A stretch of 64,000 nucleotides of DNA from Gp1-AA122 sp035631655 (GCA_035631655.1 DASQIH010000080.1:1-64000), one strand, 5' to 3'. Numbered from the stretch's first letter, positions 42,486 through 51,400 are shown. Numbers and translations: made by a program. The notes: generated by a model not told the origin, from the letters alone.

Positions 42486-43169
42486 TCATAACGCAGCTTC
42501 CCAAACTCCATTCTTTTGGTTAATACGTGCGAACACTCGCGCCACCACACGGTCGCAGCGAACTGCGTCGAAGGGGAAAGAACCCCATAGTTGCTCGCCC
42601 GCATGGCCCAAAATGGTCTTGCGCAGGGCGCGCCGGGCCCGATGGAGTCGTACTTTCACGGTGCTTTCCGTCAGGTCCAGTATGCGGGCCACATCCTCGA
42701 TGCTCATCTGCTCTACGTCCCGCAACATAAATACAGAGCGATAGAGATCAGGCAGCTGGCTAATGGCTCGCTCGATCAGTTGTCGCACCTCGGCGTCGGC
42801 CGCTTGCTGCTCGGGACTGCGCCGGGGTGATGCAAAGTCGTCCATAACGTCTCCACTCGTAGGCGGTTCGAAAACCTCGAATCGTTTGCCTCGTTCCGCG
42901 CGGGCCAGCGCTTCGTGCACGGCAATGCGAGTCAACCAGGTTCGGAATTGGGCTCGTCCCGCAAACTGGTGCAGGTGCTCATACGCGCGTACATAGGCCT
43001 CCTGCATGACATCCTCAGCTTCCGCATCGTTTCGCAAGATGCTTCGGCTCACGCGATACAGAAGCTGGTTGTAGCGCCGCATAAGGATTTCGAACAGCGC
43101 AGTATCGCCCGCCAGCACACGCCTCACCACTTCTTCATCCTCCAGGTGAGCCCCGTTCGCGAGCAGCAT
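42486..43169 (-). CDS. ECF-type RNA polymerase sigma factor
   Basis: From ATG 43169 about 227 residues; ATG 43259 and an in-frame TTG just upstream are alternatives. Region 2: LFEILMRRYNQLLYRVSRSILRND and AEDVMQEAYVRAYEHLHQF. Region 4: ISQLPDLYRSVFMLRDVEQMSIEDVARIL and STVKVRLHRARRAL. No anti-sigma gene follows; on the left is the RsbRD-type pseudogene and on the right a divergent ABC exporter. The upstream 12-base inverted-repeat element lies in its promoter region. Confidence 0.9.
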   Translation of the reverse strand: MLLANGAHLEDEEVVRRVLAGDTALFEILMRRYNQLLYRVSRSILRNDAEAEDVMQEAYVRAYEHLHQFAGRAQFRTWLTRIAVHEALARAERGKRFEVFEPPTSGDVMDDFASPRRSPEQQAADAEVRQLIERAISQLPDLYRSVFMLRDVEQMSIEDVARILDLTESTVKVRLHRARRALRKTILGHAGEQLWGSFPFDAVRCDRVVARVFARINQKNGVWEAAL

Positions 43170-43514
43170 AGGTGTATTGGCCAAAATCCCTCCCGCTACT
43201 AACAATTGAGTGCGAACTCGGCTAAAAGTTACGAGGAAACTCTCCTGTTCCGTACCCATTATGTCGTCATTCTGAGCAGACGCCAGTCTGCGAAGAAACT
43301 TGCGTGCAGCGCCACCGAGTTCCGGTCGTGGGCGCAAGACTCTTCGGAGGCTGACGCTTCGCTAGGAATGACGACATCCAGGGTAAGAACCCGGCAGGCC
43401 GGTTACCTCGGGAATGTCCGACTTCGCTCAACATACGATTTCCTATTGCATAAGGTAAGTACCCTCATTATCGTGACTTCCAGCTAGACATTTTGGGTTT
43501 CCGTCGGCCGGTTT
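43170..43514. other. Divergent intergenic region
   Basis: These 345 bases separate the ECF sigma factor and the ABC transporter. They contain the palindromic element at 43261-43377. No further gene is seen. Promoters for both genes must lie here. Confidence 0.5.
43261..43377. repeat. 117-base element with 12-base terminal inverted repeats
   Basis: ATGTCGTCATTC at 43261-43272 is the exact reverse complement of GAATGACGACAT at 43366-43377. Internal words (GAGCAGACGCCAGTCTGCGAAG) form further dyads. The ends resemble the TGTCATTCCGAG word at 49961 and suggest a dispersed, non-coding MITE-like or palindromic repeat. Confidence 0.7.
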
Positions 43515-45275
43515 GTGCAGCGTTATTTCGAAAACAACAGATCTATCCACCTCCGCATTCTCCTGCAGGCGCGGCGCTGCTGGCCGCATCTGGCAGCCAT
43601 TACCGCACTGAGTCTTCTTTCCCTCCCCCTGACGCTGCTTTACCCGCTGCCGCTCAAGATTGCCGTTGACAGCGTCCTCGGCCAGGAGCCTCTACCACGG
43701 TTCTTGTCCTTCATCTTGCCCGCTAATCATTCTCTTGCGCTAGCCCTTGGCTTGGCCATCGGCCTGCTTCTGGCTATCTCCGTTCTGGCGAACTTGCAGA
43801 GCCTGGTTAGTTGGTGGCTGCAAACCTATACCGGAGAGAAGCTGGTTTGGGATTTCCGTGCTCAATTACTCAATCACGTCCAGCGGCTTCCTCTGGCCTT
43901 TCATGACCGCTACGGCGCCACCGATTCGGTCTACCGCATTCAGCACGACGCCCCTTCCATCCAGTACGTCGCCATCCAGGGCATCATTCCTCTGGTCACG
44001 GCGTTGTTCACCCTGGGGGGCATGATTTACGTCACCGCCCGCATTGATCTGACCTTGTCGTTGATCGCGCTAACGATTACCCCGCTGCTTTTCCTGCTGT
44101 CCCTCGGCTCAAGCCGCTTGGTGCGCCGTCGCTCCCGCGAAGTCAAGGAACTGGACACCTCCGCCATGTCGGTGATCCAGGAAGTGCTGGGATCCATCCG
44201 GATCATTAAAGCCTTCGGCCAGGAAAACCGTGAGCATGAGCGCTTCGTCCGCCATTCCAGCAAGCGTATGTCGGGACAGGTGAAGCTGTCTATGATGCAG
44301 GCGATTTTCAATGTCCTGGTCGGCTTGACCATAGCTGCAGGCACAGCCGCCGCGCTTTTTAGGGGCGTGAACCATGTGCGAGCAGGTCTGCTGAGCGTCG
44401 GATCGTTGTTGGTGGTCATGGCCTACATTGCGCAGATGTATCAACCGCTGCAAATTCTCAGCACCAAGATCACCGACCTGCAAATCTGGTTTGCCAGTCT
44501 GGAACGCGCCTTCATGCTCCTGGACCAGGTGCCAGAAATTGCCGAAAGTCCTCATGCAGTGCCCTTGGTGAATGTCGAAGGAAGTTTCGAATTTCGTGAT
44601 GTTTGCTTTCAATACGACGGCACCGGGTTAGGCCTGCAGCATGTGTCCTTTCAGGTGCCTGCCGGCGCACGCGTCGGGATTGTAGGAGAAACCGGCGCCG
44701 GCAAAAGCACTCTGCTCAACTTGCTGATGCGCTTTTACGATCCGTCTCGCGGACAGGTCTTATTAGATGGCAAGGATATTCGCGAATACCGTATTGCGGA
44801 CCTGCGTCGCCAGTTCTCCGTCGTGCTGCAGGAACCCATGCTGTTCGCGGCCAGCATCGCCGAGAACATCGCGTATGGTAAGCCGGACGGCAGTGATGAC
44901 GAGATCGTCGCCGCCGCCAAGGCTGCCAGCTCGCATGATTTCATCATGAACATGCCGGAAGGATATGACACCCGTCCCGGAGAGCGCGGCACTCTGCTTT
45001 CCGGAGGCGAGCGTCAACGCATTTCGCTGGCACGTGCCTTCTTGCGTAACAGTCCCATCTTGATTCTCGACGAGCCGACCAGCTCGGTGGATGTGCAGAC
45101 CGAAGCTTCCATCATGCAAGCTACCGAAGCTCTCATGCGGGGGCGCACAACCTTCATGATCGCCCATCGTCTCAACACGCTGAAAAGTTGCGACCTCATC
45201 CTGGTGCTCGAGCGCGGCCAACTCGTCGAAGTCCGCCAGACGCCGCCCGAGCGCTTCTCGGTTTCCGCCAGCTGA
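43515..45275 (+). CDS. ABC-type exporter, fused membrane and ATPase domains (MsbA-like)
   Basis: A 586-residue half-transporter starting at GTG 43515. Six membrane helices fill residues about 22-320. The ATPase domain has Walker A GETGAGKST, signature LSGGERQR, Walker B ILILDEPTSS and H-loop IAHRL. Half-transporters of this type flip lipids or export peptides and small molecules. It lies 142 bases before the PRTase/kinase-like fusion gene; the two may be an operon. Substrate unknown. Confidence 0.93.
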   Translation: MQRYFENNRSIHLRILLQARRCWPHLAAITALSLLSLPLTLLYPLPLKIAVDSVLGQEPLPRFLSFILPANHSLALALGLAIGLLLAISVLANLQSLVSWWLQTYTGEKLVWDFRAQLLNHVQRLPLAFHDRYGATDSVYRIQHDAPSIQYVAIQGIIPLVTALFTLGGMIYVTARIDLTLSLIALTITPLLFLLSLGSSRLVRRRSREVKELDTSAMSVIQEVLGSIRIIKAFGQENREHERFVRHSSKRMSGQVKLSMMQAIFNVLVGLTIAAGTAAALFRGVNHVRAGLLSVGSLLVVMAYIAQMYQPLQILSTKITDLQIWFASLERAFMLLDQVPEIAESPHAVPLVNVEGSFEFRDVCFQYDGTGLGLQHVSFQVPAGARVGIVGETGAGKSTLLNLLMRFYDPSRGQVLLDGKDIREYRIADLRRQFSVVLQEPMLFAASIAENIAYGKPDGSDDEIVAAAKAASSHDFIMNMPEGYDTRPGERGTLLSGGERQRISLARAFLRNSPILILDEPTSSVDVQTEASIMQATEALMRGRTTFMIAHRLNTLKSCDLILVLERGQLVEVRQTPPERFSVSAS

Positions 45276-45417
45276 CCCCAACTTTGTTCCCGCGGTTGGG
45301 CACTTACGACGACTCTTCCATGGGATGGCGCGCTACAGGAACTCCTCTATCAACGTACATTCCTCGCTGTATAGAACTTAGCGCTGGCGCCCCTCATTGT
45401 GTTTCTGACCCACCTCT

Positions 45418-47130
45418 ATGCCAAATCAGAGCGCCGGCGATGCCAACTTCTGGGTTTTTCGCGATGGTCGCAGGAATGTACCCGGCAGCAGTGTGCTTTC
45501 CGAATTGCTGGGTGCCGTAGAAGGGTTATCGGATCACCCGATCACCCCCAACCGTGTAATCAGTGCCCTGATTCGGGCCGGGGAACTCGAGTCTGCGCTC
45601 GCAGATATAGATTCCTCAAGCCTGGGCCTGGTGGAGCAACTAACCAACGAGCTCGCAGGGATGCTGCGGGCATGCGGACCCGGCCCTGATTTGCGTACTC
45701 TCGCAGCAAATCTGAGCCGCGCCGTGCTGCCCGAGAGTCTCGTTCTCTCCCCGCCAGAAGGCTTCGCATACTACGCGCTTCACCCCATGGACTTTGCATC
45801 GCTTGCCGAAGTGACCGCTGCCACTTCCAGCAGGGCAGCCGCCGTGATAGGCATACGAAGCATTGGGACAAGTCTTAGCGCGATTGTGACCGCCGCCTTG
45901 CGTTCCCACGGGCGCCTTACCGAGCGCATCACGGTTCGCCCAACCGGTCATCCTTATAACCGCGAACTTCAATTCACTCCCCTGCAATTGGAGTGGGTGC
46001 ATCGCCAACAAGATCTCTCTGCCGATTTCCTGATCGTGGATGAAGGTCCCGGTCGAAGCGGTTCTTCGTTCTTATCCATTGGCGAGGCGCTTGTCTCAGC
46101 GGGCGTTGCGCGAGAACGCATTATGTTTCTGGGCAGCCGTCCGGTCGATCCCAGTCACCTGTGTGCACGAAATGCCGTATCGCGCTGGAACCACTTTCGT
46201 TTCACTTGTCCTGAACCAACTGTTTATCAACGTTTCTCCAACGACCTTTACATTGGCGGAGGAATTTGGCGAAAGCTGTTCATCAGTGGCAAAGCGAAAT
46301 GGCCCGCCTGCTGGCCTCAGATGGAACGTTTCAAGTTTCTCTCTCGCGACGAGGCTTCCATCCTTAAGTTTGAAGGTTTCGGACGATTTGGAGAGGAGGT
46401 TCTCCATCGTGCCCAGCGCTTGGCCGGCGCAGGTTTTGGGCCCTCGGCCGAAGACGCCGGCGATGGCATGATCCGCTATTCGATGGTTCCCGGAAATTTG
46501 TTGGAATCAGCCGATCTTTCGACTGCCCTACTCGATCGCATTGCCCAATACTGCGCATTCCGCAAAAGGGAGTTCTCTGTGCCGGAACAGCCCAGTCAAT
46601 TGGTGGAAATGTTTCGCTTTAACCTGCTGCAGGCCTTCGAAATCGATTTGAATTTTGATGAGGAGGTACTTGCCAGCAAGAATCCGGTCCTCCTCGATGC
46701 TCGGATGCAGCCCCATGAGTGGATTCGTCAGCCTGATGGCAGAGTGGTCAAGGTAGACGCATGCACCCACGGCGACGATCACTTTTTCCCAGGTCCAACC
46801 GATATTGCTTGGGACTTGGCTGGTGCCATTGTCGAATGGAACCTGGACGCCGACGCAACCGAATTTCTGCTCGCAAGGTATCACCGTCTCGCGGGCGACG
46901 ATCCGCGCCCCAGGATCTCCGTTTTCACGCTCGCGTATCTGTTGTTTCGGCTTGCATATTGCAGAATGGCTAAAACGACGGTATTCGAAGCGGACGACGA
47001 ATTAGCCCTGCAACGCGCCATTTCACGCTATCGCGCTTTGGCCGAACCACGACTCGCAGATTTTCAAACCAGCCCGATCGCCGTTGCCACGAAACTCGGC
47101 TTCCCTAACTACTCGCGTGCCGCCGATTGA
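45418..47130 (+). CDS. Two-domain PRTase-like / phosphotransferase-like protein
   Basis: The 570-residue protein has a type I phosphoribosyltransferase-like part (about 140-245) with the PRPP-loop-like LIVDEGPGRSGSSF, followed by a kinase-like part. The kinase-like part shows an N-lobe pattern (KFEGFGRFGEEVLHRAQRLA) and a C-lobe with the Brenner-like THGDDHFFPGPTDIAWDLAG around residue 455, as in aminoglycoside/choline phosphotransferases. The normal catalytic HxDxxxxN is altered, so the kinase may be non-canonical. There is no signal peptide. The fusion and its neighbour ABC exporter suggest a role in making or modifying a small molecule; I do not recognise a named family. Confidence 0.75.
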   Translation: MPNQSAGDANFWVFRDGRRNVPGSSVLSELLGAVEGLSDHPITPNRVISALIRAGELESALADIDSSSLGLVEQLTNELAGMLRACGPGPDLRTLAANLSRAVLPESLVLSPPEGFAYYALHPMDFASLAEVTAATSSRAAAVIGIRSIGTSLSAIVTAALRSHGRLTERITVRPTGHPYNRELQFTPLQLEWVHRQQDLSADFLIVDEGPGRSGSSFLSIGEALVSAGVARERIMFLGSRPVDPSHLCARNAVSRWNHFRFTCPEPTVYQRFSNDLYIGGGIWRKLFISGKAKWPACWPQMERFKFLSRDEASILKFEGFGRFGEEVLHRAQRLAGAGFGPSAEDAGDGMIRYSMVPGNLLESADLSTALLDRIAQYCAFRKREFSVPEQPSQLVEMFRFNLLQAFEIDLNFDEEVLASKNPVLLDARMQPHEWIRQPDGRVVKVDACTHGDDHFFPGPTDIAWDLAGAIVEWNLDADATEFLLARYHRLAGDDPRPRISVFTLAYLLFRLAYCRMAKTTVFEADDELALQRAISRYRALAEPRLADFQTSPIAVATKLGFPNYSRAAD

Positions 47131-47276
47131 CGGAAGCCACTCCCGGGCTGCTGTGGCTTGGCTTCCCAGACCTACTCCGCTACAGGAATGTTCCTGCCTC
47201 CCTACAGGACGCGCCCGATTCCACACTCATCCTTGCCTGGGTTATTTAGAAGGTGAATCCTCCTTGTGACCCGATA

Positions 47277-47316
47277 GGCGGACGCCGGGAACCTGAAAAT
47301 GGCCCCGGCGTCTGCC
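47277..47316. terminator. Strong bidirectional hairpin between convergent genes
   Basis: A 13-base stem (GGCGGACGCCGGG with CCCGGCGTCTGCC, one G-T pair) encloses 14 bases and is followed on the plus strand by GTCTTATTT. It lies between the fusion gene and the convergent 75-residue gene, so it can end both transcripts. Confidence 0.65.
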
Positions 47317-47330
47317 GTCTTATTTGCCTG

Positions 47331-47558
47331 CTAGGCGGCCTTCTTGCGACCAGAGGCCCGCTGGGAGCGCGCCACGTCGCCATCTTTGTCGATAAAGTAA
47401 AGGTAGTTGTTATCCCGCTGCACGGCATTCTTCACCATAATCGTGGAATCACCCTCTCCCGACTTCTCTTTCTGGCAAACATTCCCTTCTCCATCAATGA
47501 AATACAAGTACTGCTTGTAGTCCCGCTTGAGGTCGAGTTTTTTCACTTTTTCTGCCAT
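47331..47558 (-). CDS. Small protein with two copies of a YLYFID motif
   Basis: The 75-residue product contains two near-identical segments, YLYFIDGEGNVCQ (about 17-29) and YLYFIDKDGDVAR (about 52-64), joined by a polar stretch. The repeats suggest a small beta-hairpin module. The ends are basic (KKLDLKRDYK, SGRKKAA). No family name is recognised. It is a single gene, 86 bases from the UdgX gene on the same strand. Confidence 0.7.
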   Translation of the reverse strand: MAEKVKKLDLKRDYKQYLYFIDGEGNVCQKEKSGEGDSTIMVKNAVQRDNNYLYFIDKDGDVARSQRASGRKKAA

Positions 47559-47644
47559 TCGCTTTCCCCTTGGGTGTCTTTTGGATTCGGGCCCAGCGCT
47601 GCCCGATGCCTTGCCCCATCCTCTGGAACTGGCTTATTCGGGGA

Positions 47645-48298
47645 TTATGTTCGCTCAGGCGGCTTTGCGCCGTTCGCGCTGAGGTCTTGAACAAAGCGCT
47701 TCATCTCGGCATGGCGGGTTGCCGAATCGGGGGAACGCAAAATTGAAGAAGGATGCACCGTGGCCATGACATGGGGTGCGAGAGAACTCTGCACCAACCT
47801 TCCCCGCTCCCGGTTCACACTGAATTGTCTTCCGAGCAACGCCTGCGCTGCTGTGGCACCCAGACAAACCAGTACCCGAGGCCGAACCACGGCCAGTTCC
47901 GCATCCAGCCAGGGCCGGCACGCCTTGATTTCCGACGCGCGCGGCTTTTTGTGGATACGCCGTTTGCCACGCGTCGCCCCTTCCCAGCGGAAGTGTTTCA
48001 CTACGTTGGTGACGTAGACCTCGGACCGCTGAATGCCAACTTCCGCAAGCGCCTCATCCAGGATTCGCCCGGCCCGACCCACGAAAGGCCTGCCCTCAAG
48101 GTCTTCGCGATCGCCCTGCTGTTCGCCAACAAACATGATTTTCGCGTCCGCGTTTCCTTCCCCGAACACGGTCTGCATGGCCTTCTTCCACAGATCGCAA
48201 GCCCTGCACGTCGCGGCAGCCTCGCGTAGTTCGGCCAGCGTAGGATGGGGCGGGATTAGTGCGGAAACCGGCAATTCGAGACCGGACTTCTTTGCCAT
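47645..48298 (-). CDS. udgX: UdgX-type uracil-DNA glycosylase (family 4-like, iron-sulfur)
   Basis: From ATG 48298 the product has 217 residues. Motif A is VGEQQGDREDLEGRPFVGRAG, where the Gln-Gln-Gly-Asp form separates UdgX from ordinary family 4 enzymes. The R-loop KRRIHKKP carries the His known in UdgX to form a covalent link with the abasic product of uracil-DNA. Motif TVHPSSILR lies near the C-terminus. The first [4Fe-4S] Cys pair is CRACDLW. It acts in repair of deaminated cytosine by a suicide-type mechanism in characterised members. Confidence 0.9.
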   Translation of the reverse strand: MAKKSGLELPVSALIPPHPTLAELREAAATCRACDLWKKAMQTVFGEGNADAKIMFVGEQQGDREDLEGRPFVGRAGRILDEALAEVGIQRSEVYVTNVVKHFRWEGATRGKRRIHKKPRASEIKACRPWLDAELAVVRPRVLVCLGATAAQALLGRQFSVNRERGRLVQSSLAPHVMATVHPSSILRSPDSATRHAEMKRFVQDLSANGAKPPERT

Positions 48299-48527
48299 CA
48301 CAAAGCCATCACAAACCATCCTGGCTGCCCCTTGTCAGATGAGCCTGGTTCCTTGTCGGTTACGGTTCGAACAATTCCACCGCGCTGCCGGCAACTCGGA
48401 CGCATCTCGACTAACCGGAGTGTTAGGGCAAGAAATACAGTACTCACGGTATTGGGCTGGATTTTTCAAAAGCTATACTTTCGCTCACCATTCGTCATCT
48501 ATAGGGCGAATCTTAAGAAGGCGCGCC

Positions 48528-48824
48528 ATGCTCTCGCAATGTGCCAATCCGAACTGCGGCAGACCGCTGACCTCCTTGTCTGAAGGACGGCTCTTTCAAT
48601 TCGAGATCGTCTCCATCTCTGTTTCGGCCACCGACGACACCAACGAAGAATTCGATGAGACTCCGAAGCGAGAAACAGCTCATTTCTGGCTCTGCGCTCA
48701 ATGCGCCGCCACCATGGCTCTTTCCTTGGAGCCCGTTTCAGGTCTGCGGCTGATCCCCTTGGAGTCAGAGCCCCCCAAAGTTAGCCGGTCCCTTTCCCCA
48801 CCCCGGGAATTTCACGATTGTTGA
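48528..48824 (+). CDS. Small zinc-ribbon-like protein
   Basis: From ATG 48528 (AAGAAGG upstream) 98 residues. Two Cys pairs, CANPNCGRPL and WLCAQCAATM, are spaced about 50 residues apart as in a zinc ribbon. The C-terminal tail is polar and Pro/Ser-rich. The frame is open to 48033 but the earlier part overlaps the UdgX gene. Function unknown; similar small Cys-pair proteins are frequent in acidobacteria, as judged from general experience. Confidence 0.6.
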   Translation: MLSQCANPNCGRPLTSLSEGRLFQFEIVSISVSATDDTNEEFDETPKRETAHFWLCAQCAATMALSLEPVSGLRLIPLESEPPKVSRSLSPPREFHDC

Positions 48825-49217
48825 GCCTTCCGGCTCTACAGGAAATTTCGCGAAAAGCTACTCGTTCCTCCGGATTTACCTTCGAGGATGGCTTGCTACA
48901 GTGCGGGATGCGGGTGAGGTGAGTTCTTCTGTGTCTTTTTCCGCTACTCCCCCCTCGTCTGCGAGTAGAATTTGAAGAGTGGTTCTACATTTGTGGGGTA
49001 AGATTTACATCGCGGCGAGCGTGCCTGACTCTTCAACCGCCACTTTTTACAGGCATTTCAGTCTGGCACGCTTGGTGCTAGCGAGGTTGAATCTTTTTAG
49101 CTGGAAGCCAGAGCATTCGGGTCAATTCGGTGCTTATGGATCGCAACCTAAGGTACGAAAATCGCAAGCGCGCCTGGTTTTCTGCCTTTAGGCAACCATC
49201 TCCCTGGAGGTAATCTC
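48825..49217. other. Regulatory intergenic region of the NarL-type regulator
   Basis: Nearly 400 bases without a gene. A short GAGCC-TTCC-GGCTC hairpin at 48823-48836 may end the upstream gene. A sigma-54-like promoter lies at 49064-49079, leaving a leader of about 125 bases. Confidence 0.5.
49064..49079 (+). promoter_or_regulatory. Candidate sigma-54 promoter
   Basis: TGGCACG-N4-GTGCT matches the consensus TGGCACG-N4-TTGCW except for the first base of the -12 element. The obligatory GG-N10-GC spacing is kept. It lies about 140 bases before the NarL-type regulator start. Confidence 0.6.
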
Positions 49218-49889
49218 ATGTCGTTTCGAATACTCGTAGCAGACGACCATGAAGTGGTACGAAGGGGCCTGTGCGCACTCCTACAAGCGCAGCCTGATTG
49301 GGAGATCTGCGGCGAGGCCAACGACGGCCGCGAGGCCCTGGAAAAAGCTCAGAAACTGAAGCCCGACGTCATCATTCTCGACATCGGCATGCCCAGTCTC
49401 AACGGCCTGGAAGCAACCCGCCAGATCCTCAAATCAAATCCTCAGACCAAGGTGTTGATTCTCACCTTGCACGACTCCGATCAAGTCGTTCGCGAGGTGT
49501 TGAACGCCGGCGCCCGCGGCTTCCTGCTCAAGTCTGACGCTGCGCGTGACCTGGTAGCGGCGGTAGAAGCCCTGCGCAGAGACAAAACCTATTTCACCTC
49601 CAAAGTCGCCGCCATGGTGCTGGAGGGCTATTTGAAAAATGGTACGCCGGGTGCGGCTCCAGTGGCTCCGGCACGCAGCCGTCTCACGCCGCGCGAGCGC
49701 GAAATTGTGCAACTGCTGGCTGAGGGCAAGAGCACCAAGGAAGTGGCCGTGGCGCTGGGGCTGAGCGTGAAGACCGCCGAAACCCATCGCTCCAACATCA
49801 TGCGCAAGCTGGAGCTGCACTCCGTCAGCGATCTGGTCCTGTACGCCGTCCGTAACAACATCGTCCACGTTGTCCAGCCGTCGTTGTAA
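49218..49889 (+). CDS. NarL/FixJ-type response regulator
   Basis: A 223-residue regulator with a receiver (VADDHE; phosphoacceptor in IILDIGMPSLNG; Lys in LLKSDA) and a LuxR-type HTH (LTPREREIVQLLAEGKSTKE then VALGLSVKTAETHRSNIMRK). GGAGGTAATCTC precedes ATG 49218. It has no kinase neighbour; the HisKA_3 kinase at 31584 is the only suitable partner in the window. A sigma-54-like promoter upstream would place it under control of an NtrC-type activator such as that at 26443. Confidence 0.94.
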   Translation: MSFRILVADDHEVVRRGLCALLQAQPDWEICGEANDGREALEKAQKLKPDVIILDIGMPSLNGLEATRQILKSNPQTKVLILTLHDSDQVVREVLNAGARGFLLKSDAARDLVAAVEALRRDKTYFTSKVAAMVLEGYLKNGTPGAAPVAPARSRLTPREREIVQLLAEGKSTKEVAVALGLSVKTAETHRSNIMRKLELHSVSDLVLYAVRNNIVHVVQPSL

Positions 49890-49909
49890 TTACGATCTGG
49901 TTCCTAAGA

Positions 49910-49945
49910 AAGGTCCTCCCAAGGGAGGACCTTCTGTCTTGCTTG
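49910..49945. terminator. Bidirectional terminator hairpin
   Basis: AAGGTCCTCCC pairs perfectly with GGGAGGACCTT across two bases, followed by CTGTCTTGCTT. It lies between the regulator and the convergent trehalose gene. Confidence 0.8.
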
Positions 49946-49959
49946 ATTCCGTTGCTTAC

Positions 49960-50000
49960 TTGTCATTCCGAGCGCGGCTTTAGCCGCCGAGGAATCTGCT
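49960..50000. repeat. Dispersed repeat word with palindrome
   Basis: TTGTCATTCCGAGCG, then CGGCTTTAGCCG and CCGAGGAATCTG. The first word resembles the ends of the element at 43261-43377, and CGGCTTTAGCCG also occurs at 9789-9800. It appears to be a member of a dispersed palindromic family. Confidence 0.5.
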
Positions 50001-50020
50001 TTTATACAACGTAGAATCGC

Positions 50021-51400
50021 TTACTGCCGCGCAATTCCCAGCATGATCTGGAACAGAAGCAACCAGCGCTTCACATTGGAAGTAATCAAGAAATTCTCTT
50101 TCACGTGCTCGCGTCCGTTTTTGCCCAGCTGTTCTGCAAACTCGGGATGGGTAAGCAGGTAGCGAATTTGATACGCGCATCCTTCCACCGAATGCACCAG
50201 GGCCCCGGTCAATTTGTGGATCACTTGGTTGGGAATTCCGCCCACCGCGCTTCCGATGGTCGGCTTCCCTTTCCACAGCGCCTCCGTCACGGTGAGCCCG
50301 AAACCCTCTTTCAGGGACTTTTGAATAACGATGGTGGAGGCGCTTTGCAAGGCATTAATCTCCAGCCCGGACCAGGGCGGCAGGTTCAGCACTATGATGT
50401 CAGGATCGTCCCCGGCAGCCTCCATGACTTCGGCCAGAACCACCGCCCCTTCCGGATCATCACTCGCGCCGCCTCCCGCCAGGACGAGCTGGCAGTCGAC
50501 ATATTTCTTGGCCAGCCGGTAAGCCTGGATCACCCCCAGCGGGTCCTTGAGCCGGTCGAAACGTGAAATCTGCGTCAGAATAGGCCGCGAGCGATCGATG
50601 CCGAAGTCATCACATACCTGCTGTATGTAAGCAGGATCGAGCTGCTTGTTCTTTTCTGATAAGGGGTCAATACAGGGATAAAACAAGTATTGCGGAATCG
50701 GTAGTTGTCGCGCAAAAGCCTGCGAAGAAAAGATGGCCGCATCGTGCTTTTCGACAAAGGGACGAAGAAATCCCCAGACCTCAGGATTGGGATTGGAAAG
50801 GTCGATGTGACACCGCCAGATCCAACGCTGGTGGTTGTCGGTCTTGGATTGTATGAGAGCCGCCGGTTGCGGATCGTGCAGTATGATGACGTCTTCGTCG
50901 AATCGCATGCGCGCCCGGTTCTGTTCATTATGTAGGAGGAAGATCTCGCGGGCTTCTTTGGTCAACTGGTAAGCGCCACCGTGTAGGGCGTTGTGAAACG
51001 CCTTTGTGACCTCAAAAAAATCGTTTCCCCCGGTAATCACCTCCCAGTGCGTCCCCACCTCCAGCTCGCCCAGCAAGGGAACGAGGCGGTTCAGAATTTC
51101 CGCAACTCCACCTCCCACGGCCGTCGAGTTCACCATCTTGACCGTCTTGCCGCGCAATCCTTGCGCGAGGTAGCGGAGTTCGTCCAGTTCCCCCTTTCCA
51201 ATCAGCGGTTCGTAGTCGTCCAGCCTCGGGGGCGGCGGCGGCGCGGGCGGTGTCTCCCGTATTCTCGGTTTCTTGCGTCGTTCCCCCGGAGGAGCTTCTG
51301 CTGGTGCCGTCACGGACGAAGGCTGATTCCTGTTACCGTCCGTCCGGTTGCGAGTTTCATCCGATAGAGCAGTACCCTGCTCCCGCTTCTGCGGTTCCAT
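50021..51400 (-). CDS. treT: Trehalose synthase of the TreT type (GT4)
   Basis: A 459-residue GT4 enzyme. A disordered, Pro/Arg-rich N-terminal 60 residues precedes the core, which starts KMVNSTAVGGGVAEILNRLVP. Further signs: HIDLSNPNPEVW, LTQISRFDRLKDPLGVIQAY and the EGFGLTVTEALWKGKPTI motif with the two conserved Glu. TreT makes trehalose from NDP-glucose and glucose. It is third in a trehalose operon, after the synthase fusion and the DUF5752-like gene. Trehalose phosphorylase-like activity is an alternative. Confidence 0.85.
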   Translation of the reverse strand: MEPQKREQGTALSDETRNRTDGNRNQPSSVTAPAEAPPGERRKKPRIRETPPAPPPPPRLDDYEPLIGKGELDELRYLAQGLRGKTVKMVNSTAVGGGVAEILNRLVPLLGELEVGTHWEVITGGNDFFEVTKAFHNALHGGAYQLTKEAREIFLLHNEQNRARMRFDEDVIILHDPQPAALIQSKTDNHQRWIWRCHIDLSNPNPEVWGFLRPFVEKHDAAIFSSQAFARQLPIPQYLFYPCIDPLSEKNKQLDPAYIQQVCDDFGIDRSRPILTQISRFDRLKDPLGVIQAYRLAKKYVDCQLVLAGGGASDDPEGAVVLAEVMEAAGDDPDIIVLNLPPWSGLEINALQSASTIVIQKSLKEGFGLTVTEALWKGKPTIGSAVGGIPNQVIHKLTGALVHSVEGCAYQIRYLLTHPEFAEQLGKNGREHVKENFLITSNVKRWLLLFQIMLGIARQ

